Made by a program: the position numbers and the translations under genes. Below the pieces are notes generated by a model that did no database searches, was not told where the DNA came from, and saw only the letters and a program-made list of their open reading frames with translations. Of a stretch of 64,000 bases of DNA, positions 57,776 through 64,000 are shown piece by piece (position 1 is the stretch's first letter; every line of letters begins with the position of its first letter). This stretch comes from Bowmanella dokdonensis (GTDB lineage Bacteria > Pseudomonadota > Gammaproteobacteria > Enterobacterales > Alteromonadaceae): the NCBI RefSeq assembly GCF_017254865.1, contig NZ_JAFKCV010000001.1:372001-436000 (forward strand), in the 5' to 3' direction.

Positions 57776-59329
57776 ATGCAGATCGGTGTACCCAAGGAAA
57801 TACTGACCAACGAGACCCGGGTCGCTGCCACACCCAAAACGGTGGAGCAACTGCTCAAACTGGGTTTTGCGGTAGTGGTGGAATCAGGGGCAGGTGAACT
57901 GGCCAGTTTCAGCGATCAGGCTTATGAGGAGGCTGGAGCAACCATCAGGCAGCGCGACGAGGTCTGGCAATCGGATATCATCTTCAAAGTCAATGCGCCG
58001 ATGAAAAACGGCCGCAGGAAAATTGATGAATTTGAGCTGATAAGACAAGACAGCACCATCGTCAGTTTTATCTGGCCGGCTCAGAATCCCGACTTGCTCA
58101 AAGCCCTGGCCGATAAGCAGGCCAACATCCTCGCTATGGATTCGGTACCGCGTATCTCCCGTGCACAATCTCTCGACGCCTTAAGCTCCATGGCCAATAT
58201 CGCCGGTTACCGGGCGGTGGTGGAAGCGGCCCACGAATTCGGCCGCTTCTTTACCGGTCAGATCACGGCTGCCGGAAAAGTACCCCCGGCCAAAGTTCTG
58301 GTGGCCGGTGCCGGCGTTGCCGGGCTTGCCGCCATTGGCGCGGCGGGCAGTCTGGGTGCCATAGTGCGGGCCTTCGATGTCCGCCCGGAAGTGAAGGAGC
58401 AGGTGCAGAGCATGGGCGCCGATTTCCTTGAGGTGGATGTGCAGGGCATGGAGCAAAGCTCGGACGGCTATGCCAAGGAAGCCAGCGAAGAATTCAACAA
58501 GGCGGCAGAGCGGCTGTACGCCGAGCAGGCCAAGGAGGTGGATATTATCATCACCACCGCCCTGATCCCCGGCAAGCCCGCACCAAAGCTTATCAGTAAG
58601 GAGATGATCGACTCCATGAAGCCGGGCAGCGTGATCGTCGATCTGGCGGCGGCGAACGGCGGCAATTGTGCCTATACCAAAGCCAATAAAATAGTCACTA
58701 CCCCCGGTGGGGTGAAAGTCATCGGCTATACGGACATGCCGGGCCGTCTGCCCGCTCAGGCGTCGCAGCTCTACGGCACCAACCTGGTTAACCTGGCCAA
58801 GCTGTTGTGCAAGAACAAGGACGGCCAGATAGACCTGGATTTCGAAGATCTGGTCATTCGCGGCGTAACTGTGGTTAAGAGAGGGGAGGTCACCTGGCCG
58901 GCACCGCCGATAAAAGTCTCGGCCCAGTCCAAGCCCAAAGTGGCACCACCTAAGGAAAAGGAGCCGGAAAAACCGGTCGATCCAAGAAAGAAATACGGCT
59001 TGCTGGCAGCGGGGATCGCGGCCTTTGCCTGGGTCGCCAATTCGGCTCCGCCCGAGTTCCTGTCTCATTTCACCGTCTTTGTGCTGGCCTGTGTGGTGGG
59101 CTACTACGTGGTGTGGAACGTTAAACATGCCCTGCATACCCCGCTCATGTCCGTAACCAATGCCATTTCCGGCATTATCGTGGTGGGGGCATTGCTGCAA
59201 ATCGGTAAGGGTGACGGACTGGTGACCCTGCTGGCCTTTATTGCCGTGCTGATTGCCAGTATCAACATTTTTGGTGGTTTTACCGTGACCCGGCGCATGC
59301 TTGAGATGTTCCGCAAGGGAGGAAAATGA
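57776..59329 (+). CDS. pntA: NAD(P) transhydrogenase subunit alpha
   Basis: A 517-residue subunit. Domain I starts [20 protein letters not shown] and includes the NAD-binding loop [20 protein letters not shown] and [18 protein letters not shown]. Four membrane helices follow from about residue 405, after a charged Lys/Pro linker. With PntB it uses the proton gradient to move hydride from NADH to NADP+. The ATG at 57776 has AACAGGA upstream; the in-frame TTG at 57770 does not fit. It overlaps pntB by a few bases. Confidence 0.95.
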   Translation: MQIGVPKEILTNETRVAATPKTVEQLLKLGFAVVVESGAGELASFSDQAYEEAGATIRQRDEVWQSDIIFKVNAPMKNGRRKIDEFELIRQDSTIVSFIWPAQNPDLLKALADKQANILAMDSVPRISRAQSLDALSSMANIAGYRAVVEAAHEFGRFFTGQITAAGKVPPAKVLVAGAGVAGLAAIGAAGSLGAIVRAFDVRPEVKEQVQSMGADFLEVDVQGMEQSSDGYAKEASEEFNKAAERLYAEQAKEVDIIITTALIPGKPAPKLISKEMIDSMKPGSVIVDLAAANGGNCAYTKANKIVTTPGGVKVIGYTDMPGRLPAQASQLYGTNLVNLAKLLCKNKDGQIDLDFEDLVIRGVTVVKRGEVTWPAPPIKVSAQSKPKVAPPKEKEPEKPVDPRKKYGLLAAGIAAFAWVANSAPPEFLSHFTVFVLACVVGYYVVWNVKHALHTPLMSVTNAISGIIVVGALLQIGKGDGLVTLLAFIAVLIASINIFGGFTVTRRMLEMFRKGGK

Positions 59330-60702
59330 TGTCTGCAGGAATTGTACAAGCGGCCTATATCGTCGCGGCACTGCTGTTTATTATGAGCCTGGCCGGCCTG
59401 TCCAAGCAGGAATCGGCCAAAGCCGGCAATGTCTACGGCATTATCGGTATGGCCATCGCTTTGGTGGCGACTGTTTTCAGCCCGGCGTCTGATGGGCTGG
59501 GCTGGATCCTGCTGGCCATGGTCATAGGCGCCGCTATCGGCCTGCACCTGGCCAGAAAAGTCGAAATGACCGAAATGCCGGAACTGGTGGCGATACTGCA
59601 CAGCTTCGTGGGTCTGGCGGCGGTACTGGTGGGCTTTAATACCCATATCGAACATCCGCCGCTGATTGGCGCCATGCAAACCATCCATTCAGTAGAGGTA
59701 TTCCTGGGAGTGTTTATTGGGGCGGTGACCTTTACCGGGTCGGTGGTAGCATTTGGTAAACTTCGTGGCTTATTCTCATCCAAGCCCCTGATGTTGCCAC
59801 ACCGCCACAAGCTGAATCTGGCGGCGGTGATTGTCTCCTTCCTGTTATTGCTTCACTATGTGGATACAGGCGGCTCCACCAATACCCTGATTATTGTCAC
59901 TCTGATCGCCTTTGCCTTTGGCTGGCACCTGGTGGCATCCATCGGTGGGGCGGATATGCCGGTGGTGGTGTCCATGCTCAACTCTTACTCGGGTTGGGCG
60001 GCAGCGGCTGCCGGCTTTATGCTGTCCAACGACCTCCTGATCGTGACCGGCGCTTTGGTGGGCAGCTCCGGCGCCATCCTTTCCTATATCATGTGTAAGG
60101 CCATGAACCGCTCCTTTATCAGCGTGATTGCCGGCGGCTTCGGTACAGATGGCAGCAGCACGGGCGATGAGGAGATGGGCGAGTACAGGGAAACCAAAGC
60201 CGAGGAGGTGGCTGAACTGCTCAGGGAAGCCAATTCGGTGATTATCACGCCCGGTTACGGCATGGCGGTGGCCCAGGCCCAGTACCCTGTCTACGAGATG
60301 ACGGAAAAGCTGCGCTCTTTGGGCGTGGAGGTACGCTTCGGTATTCATCCGGTGGCTGGTCGTCTGCCAGGGCACATGAACGTGCTGCTGGCCGAAGCCA
60401 AGGTCCCTTACGACATAGTGCTGGAGATGGATGAGATCAACGAAGACTTTGGCAGCACCGATGTGGTGCTGGTCATTGGCGCCAACGATACGGTGAATCC
60501 CGCTGCCGCCGAAGATCCAGGCAGCCCCATCGCCGGTATGCCGGTGCTGGAGGTGTGGAAAGCCAAGAACGTTATCGTCTTCAAGCGCTCCATGAATACC
60601 GGCTATGCCGGGGTGCAGAACCCGCTGTTCTTCAAGGACAATACCGCCATGCTCTTTGGCGATGCCAAGGCCTCGGTGGAAGGGATCTTTAAGGCCCTTT
60701 AG
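59329..60702 (+). CDS. pntB: NAD(P) transhydrogenase subunit beta
   Basis: A 457-residue subunit with about nine membrane helices and then the NADP-binding domain [65 protein letters not shown] and the Lys/Arg-rich [14 protein letters not shown]. Two ATG codons are adjacent (59326, 59329); the second has the better distance from GGGAGG. It completes the energy-linked transhydrogenase with pntA. Confidence 0.95.
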   Translation: MSAGIVQAAYIVAALLFIMSLAGLSKQESAKAGNVYGIIGMAIALVATVFSPASDGLGWILLAMVIGAAIGLHLARKVEMTEMPELVAILHSFVGLAAVLVGFNTHIEHPPLIGAMQTIHSVEVFLGVFIGAVTFTGSVVAFGKLRGLFSSKPLMLPHRHKLNLAAVIVSFLLLLHYVDTGGSTNTLIIVTLIAFAFGWHLVASIGGADMPVVVSMLNSYSGWAAAAAGFMLSNDLLIVTGALVGSSGAILSYIMCKAMNRSFISVIAGGFGTDGSSTGDEEMGEYRETKAEEVAELLREANSVIITPGYGMAVAQAQYPVYEMTEKLRSLGVEVRFGIHPVAGRLPGHMNVLLAEAKVPYDIVLEMDEINEDFGSTDVVLVIGANDTVNPAAAEDPGSPIAGMPVLEVWKAKNVIVFKRSMNTGYAGVQNPLFFKDNTAMLFGDAKASVEGIFKAL

Positions 60703-61016
60703 ACAGGTAAGGATAACCTCAGAGCCACGGAGGGCACACAGAAGTTGGAAGCGGTTTTGCCTTTGTGCCTGCTTTGGACCTCTTTGTGTAGTGAAATTGT
60801 CATCCGGTGATATCGCGCTGAGGACGCCAAGACGCAGAGAATTCAGCGGGTAGGCCCCGACTCTTTGCTTAAATTTCTGTGTCCTCTGCTTCTTTTTTGG
60901 TTTTCCTTTAAGCAAACAATGTTGCTGTTCAATGATTCGCAGGGTTCACGAAGTGTGTATGAAAAAATACACAGCGTGTATGATGAATATAGGTCAATCA
61001 GACATCAGAGTTGAGC
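60703..61016. other. Intergenic region with degenerate short repeats and toxin-antitoxin control region
   Basis: About 314 bases without a gene. Three degenerate copies of a CTCTGTG-GCCCTCTGTG-like element occur at about 60717-60743 and 60815-60842 (reverse) and 60871-60893 (forward). The last 70 bases hold the likely operator of the following toxin-antitoxin pair. Confidence 0.55.
60955..60984 (+). promoter_or_regulatory. Likely operator/promoter of the toxin-antitoxin pair
   Basis: GTGTAT (60955-60960) and ATACAC (60967-60972) form a perfect inverted repeat with a 6-base centre. GTGTATGA recurs at 60977-60984, where TATGAT (60979-60984) could serve as -10. Antitoxin or toxin-antitoxin complexes usually bind such repeats to repress their own operon. 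No good -35 was found. Confidence 0.45.
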
Positions 61017-61205
61017 ATGCAAGTAGCCAAATCAGAAGTACAGGAGCTGTTAGATCAGATGCCGGAACAGTGTGAACTGGAAGAACTGCAATACCGCCTT
61101 TATGTCCTTGAAAAAGTTAAACGTGGCCAGGCCAGTTTTCAGCAGCACGGCGGCATCAGCCAGGCTGATGCCGAGAAAAGGCTCAATAAGTGGATTACCG
61201 GATAG
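61017..61205 (+). CDS. Antitoxin of a ParE-type toxin-antitoxin pair
   Basis: A 62-residue acidic helical protein (ELLDQMPEQCELEELQYRLYVLEKV, then AEKRLNKW) of the kind that precedes RelE/ParE toxins. It overlaps the toxin start by 16 bases, the usual arrangement. It would bind and neutralise the toxin and repress the operon. ATG at 61017 is chosen over a TTG at 61011. Confidence 0.75.
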   Translation: MQVAKSEVQELLDQMPEQCELEELQYRLYVLEKVKRGQASFQQHGGISQADAEKRLNKWITG

Positions 61206-61504
61206 TCTGGTCGCAGGCTGCATTGGATGACATGGATGAAATTGCCGAATATATCCACAAGGACAGTCCTTTCTATGCCAGCGTAGTGGTTGAGAAAATC
61301 CTATTAAGCACTAGTAACTTACCCAAGCATCCTCTGCTTGGGCGCAGAGTACCAGAAGCGGGAAGCGAAGCATTTCGGGAAGTGTTTATTTACGACTACC
61401 GGCTTATCTATGAAGTTCTGGAAGATGACCAAACACTGTTGGTATTGGCGGTGCTCCATGGCCGTCGTGATATGGCCAACCTTTTATCCGGGGGACCGGA
61501 ATAA
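61190..61504 (+). CDS. ParE/RelE-family toxin
   Basis: A 104-residue protein of the ParE fold: VWSQAALDDMDEIAEYI, VVVEKILLSTSNLPKHPLLGRRVPE, then REVFIYDYRLIYEV and LAVLHGRRDM. ParE members poison DNA gyrase, RelE members cut mRNA; the R.V.E and HGRR pieces fit the ParE side, but the target is not proven. The start is a GTG inside the antitoxin gene. Confidence 0.87.
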   Translation: MDYRIVWSQAALDDMDEIAEYIHKDSPFYASVVVEKILLSTSNLPKHPLLGRRVPEAGSEAFREVFIYDYRLIYEVLEDDQTLLVLAVLHGRRDMANLLSGGPE

Positions 61505-61669
61505 GTCCCTCCCAAGCAGGCCTGTACTTTTTATTTAATTAAAACAAAAGACCGCATATCTACAGTGGACACAGATGAAGCATGGACGGGATGATTATAT
61601 GGTTATGACGAAGGTCCTGGAGTAGTGAGAACCACGCATTACTCTCACGCTGCTCAGCAAAGCATGTGC

Positions 61670-61810
61670 TTATCCTTCCAGTTGCACTATGGGTACGATG
61701 CCTTTGGCAATGCGTTGGGGAACTCGGTTGTAAGAGTCGACTAGAACCACAAGTTTATTTTTGAATACTTCTAACTCTCTGTGCCCTTCGTGTTTTTGTG
61801 GTTGATACAA
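61670..61810 (-). pseudogene. Short open frame, possible gene remnant
   Basis: A 46-codon frame from a TTG at 61810 to the TAA at 61672-61670. It encodes a peptide with a protein-like middle (VVLVDSYNRVPQRIAKGIV). There is no ribosome site, and its first codons lie in the repeat element. It may be a remnant or chance. No family was recognised. Confidence 0.25.
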
Positions 61811-61811
61811 A

Positions 61812-61838
61812 TAAGCCCTGCAAAAGCAGGGCTTTATA
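61812..61838 (-). terminator. Terminator after the TonB-receptor gene
   Basis: AAGCCCTGC and GCAGGGCTT pair perfectly around AAAA, with T-rich sequence on both sides. It lies about 20 bases past the minus-strand stop at 61856 and could also end transcription from the toxin side. Confidence 0.85.
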
Positions 61839-61855
61839 TTTGAATTATCAGCCTA

Positions 61856-64000
61856 TCAATAGAAAGTGTAATCCACTCGAATCGTCAGGCTGCGGCCTTC
61901 CAGATAGTCTATATATTGCTGTGCGGTGGTGTTGTCCACGCTTCGGCTGCGGGCGGCCTTGTATTTGACGGCCTCCTTGTCGAACAGGTTATTGATATGC
62001 ACACTGAGTTTCACATCATCGGTGACCTCAATCCGGCCTGACAGGTTAAAGTAACTGTAAGACGGCACCACATCCTCATCCCTGGTATTGAAGTGGGTCT
62101 TGTACTCGCCGTAGTAGGTAAAGTCCCCGCGCACATAGGCCTGCTTGCCGAACAGATCGAATCCCTGGTCCAGGGCCAGGTAAGCGTTCCATTCGGGCAC
62201 CATGGTCATATCATCCCCGGCCTTGGCGCCGATGGCCTCATTGTCCTTGGTCACCTCAGAGCTGGTATAGGAGGTATTAAAGGTAGCTTTGAGGTTTTCC
62301 CTCAGATAAGCGGTGGATTCAAATTCCACCCCACGGGAGCGGGCCTCACCGGCGTTGGCCACATAAGTAAACCCGCAGGTATCCATATAGATATCGGTCT
62401 TAATATCCGTCCAGTCGATCTGGTAGATGGCAGTGGCAAAGTCGAACTTTCCTCCCCAGGTACTGGCTTTGAGTCCGAGCTCGTAGTTCTCAATGGAATC
62501 CGAGGTATAGCGGTCCTGACGTTCACCGGCCTTGGGATCGTCAACACAGGAACCGGCCAGCGGCCCATTGTTGCCGCCGGGGCGGTAGCCTTCGGAGTAA
62601 AGGGCATAGACCGACATATCACGGTTCGGACGCCAGGAAGCGCTGAGCTTGTAGCGGTTGCCCGACTCGCTGCCTTTGGCATAAGTGTCGGCGTCCGACC
62701 AGATTCCGCTGGCGTCGTCCTGGAACTCGTCTTCCAGATCGAAGCGACGGACACCGCCGTTAAGCTCGAATTCCCCCATGTCGCCCAGATCGAAGGTGTA
62801 GGCCACATCGGCAAACAGGGCAAACTCCCGGTAGTAGTCTTTGATCAGCGAATAGCGCCAGTTGTTCTGTGGATTACCGAAGGTCTCCTGGCCAAGCTCG
62901 GTCACATCGACTCCCCACCAGTACAGGGCCAGGGCTGAGGCAAGATCGCCCTGCTCGTGATACTGGTTCTGGTTGTTTAAGGAATTCTTGGTTTCCTGCT
63001 TGTCGTAGAACATGCCAACCGTCCAGGACAGGGGACCTGGATTCAGGTTCTGAAAGCGCAGCTCGCTGGTTGTCTTTTCATAATAATCATCGTTAATGAT
63101 CCAGGTCAGGAACAGATCGTCGGCATCCAGGCGGGTCCAGCTGTCCAGGGAGTCGGTCTTGAACTTGCGGTAGGAGCCGGCATAGGTCAGAGTGGCGAAA
63201 TCGAAAAAGTTGTCGTCGTTAATATTCAATGTGTACAGGTTGGAGCTGCTCTCGTACCAGGGATCCAGCCGTTCCCAAATCTGATACTTCTGCGGCACGC
63301 CTTTGTCTGCAATCGGCGCACTGCCACCCTTGCAGGCTGGCCGCTCAAGAGCGGGATCACAGTCAATGACTATTTCTTCCACATCATAACCATAGGGCGC
63401 GTCGGGATTGGCATCGGCGACAAAGTCATAGTAATAGCCGGGCTTGGAACGGTCGCCCAGATCATAACCCCGATCCTGGTATTCTATCCTTGAAAAGCCA
63501 AAGGTCACATCCACCTCATCGGTCACCTGCCATAGCAACTGACTGCGCAGAAAGCCGCGATCCACATCCGACTGAAGACCGGTGTTAATATTGACGAAGG
63601 GCAACTGGTCATGCTCCATATTGCCGTTGACGCGCAGGGCCAGCTTGCCTTCTATCAGCGGCACATTCACACCCAGGGAGATATTGCTGTCGTAACCGTC
63701 CACATCCTTTTCACCGCCGGCCTGTACCGAGCCGAACAGCTCAAATTCATCCAGGACCGGCTTTTTGGTGATAATACGCACGGTGCCGCCGATGGCATTG
63801 GAGCCGTACAGGGTGCCCTGGGGGCCCCGGAGCACTTCCACCCGCTCAATGTCAGCCAGGTTGGTAAAATCGAACGGAATATCATCGACAAAAGTCGTGG
63901 TGGTGTCTGGGGTGGTGGTATTGCCGCCACTCAGGCCACGGAGAATCAGCTCGCCCCTTGGCATGGCCGCTCCGGCCAGGGTCCGGTAGATATCTGTGGT
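61856..64000 (-). CDS. TonB-dependent outer-membrane receptor (5' partial)
   Basis: At least 714 codons, open to the right edge of the window, so the signal peptide, TonB box and start of the plug are missing. The visible plug has the FVDDIPF, VEVLRGPQGTLYGSNAIGGTVRIITKKP blocks, and the barrel follows with many Tyr/Trp-edged strands to the C-terminal VDYTFY. Barrel loops contain two close Cys pairs. Sequence style is that of the iron-complex/oligosaccharide receptors common in Alteromonadales and Sphingomonads. The ligand cannot be told from the visible part. The Met at 63964 is internal, since plug sequence precedes it. Confidence 0.9.
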   Translation of the reverse strand, partial: TTDIYRTLAGAAMPRGELILRGLSGGNTTTPDTTTTFVDDIPFDFTNLADIERVEVLRGPQGTLYGSNAIGGTVRIITKKPVLDEFELFGSVQAGGEKDVDGYDSNISLGVNVPLIEGKLALRVNGNMEHDQLPFVNINTGLQSDVDRGFLRSQLLWQVTDEVDVTFGFSRIEYQDRGYDLGDRSKPGYYYDFVADANPDAPYGYDVEEIVIDCDPALERPACKGGSAPIADKGVPQKYQIWERLDPWYESSSNLYTLNINDDNFFDFATLTYAGSYRKFKTDSLDSWTRLDADDLFLTWIINDDYYEKTTSELRFQNLNPGPLSWTVGMFYDKQETKNSLNNQNQYHEQGDLASALALYWWGVDVTELGQETFGNPQNNWRYSLIKDYYREFALFADVAYTFDLGDMGEFELNGGVRRFDLEDEFQDDASGIWSDADTYAKGSESGNRYKLSASWRPNRDMSVYALYSEGYRPGGNNGPLAGSCVDDPKAGERQDRYTSDSIENYELGLKASTWGGKFDFATAIYQIDWTDIKTDIYMDTCGFTYVANAGEARSRGVEFESTAYLRENLKATFNTSYTSSEVTKDNEAIGAKAGDDMTMVPEWNAYLALDQGFDLFGKQAYVRGDFTYYGEYKTHFNTRDEDVVPSYSYFNLSGRIEVTDDVKLSVHINNLFDKEAVKYKAARSRSVDNTTAQQYIDYLEGRSLTIRVDYTFY

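Larger units (their letters stand above)
61505..61855. other. Intergenic region between the toxin and TonB-receptor genes
   Basis: About 351 bases without a convincing gene. It holds an A/T-rich stretch, a short minus-strand open frame (61670-61810), a fourth degenerate copy of the CTCTGTG-type repeat (about 61774-61804) and the terminator of the TonB receptor. It may be the remains of a decayed gene. Confidence 0.5.

Noticed and set aside
61560-61745. Plus-strand peptide resembling an Rhs YD-repeat fragment (YGYDAFGNAL)
   Set aside because: Only about ten residues match, with stops close on both sides and no other Rhs sequence nearby.

Overview
The window looks like chromosomal DNA of a marine-type gammaproteobacterium, most likely from the Alteromonadales. 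The S10 ribosomal proteins, the Vibrio/Shewanella-like second EF-G, the 13-gene nuo operon with a fused nuoCD, pntAB, a Tas-type reductase and outer-membrane receptors all fit this. That placement rests on remembered family resemblance, not on a search.

Bases 1-16045 are one tightly packed plus-strand operon for a ribosomally made, post-translationally modified peptide (RiPP). It holds a partial LanB-C/thiopeptide-type protein, a leader-binding E1-like scaffold with an RRE domain, an azoline-forming YcaO fused to a zinc-binding E1-like region, a SagB-type azoline dehydrogenase, a second LanB-C-like protein, a four-gene FtsX-type ABC exporter with adaptor, a JAMM metalloprotease, a MoaD-rhodanese-ThiF fusion, a second YcaO of the TfuA-associated type, and TfuA. 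Together these suggest a product with both azol(in)e rings and thioamide(s), and a dedicated protein-thiocarboxylate sulfur supply. This combination is the most interesting system in the window. The precursor peptide gene is not visible and probably lies upstream of base 1. A convergent RND efflux pump with its lipoprotein adaptor follows (16134-20408).

Bases 20673-38185 carry a PAS-PAS-PAS-GGDEF-EAL protein whose first two PAS domains look like FixL haem domains, a small helical protein, and the complete proton-pumping NADH dehydrogenase operon nuoABCDEFGHIJKLMN. Bases 38315-50344 hold single genes: a Tas-like aldo/keto reductase, a coiled-coil membrane protein, a second-type EF-G, a diguanylate cyclase, a DUF5916 outer-membrane protein, a CadC-like regulator and a GAF-containing type II/IV-pilus-type ATPase.

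Bases 50530-55722 are the S10 ribosomal operon (rpsJ to rpsQ) with its promoter, an attenuator-like leader and a strong terminator. Unusually, it is followed by a 79-bp tandem repeat and unrelated genes instead of the spc operon. The rest contains two hypothetical envelope proteins, pntAB (energy-linked transhydrogenase), a ParE-type toxin-antitoxin pair set among degenerate short repeats, and a TonB-dependent receptor that runs off the right edge.
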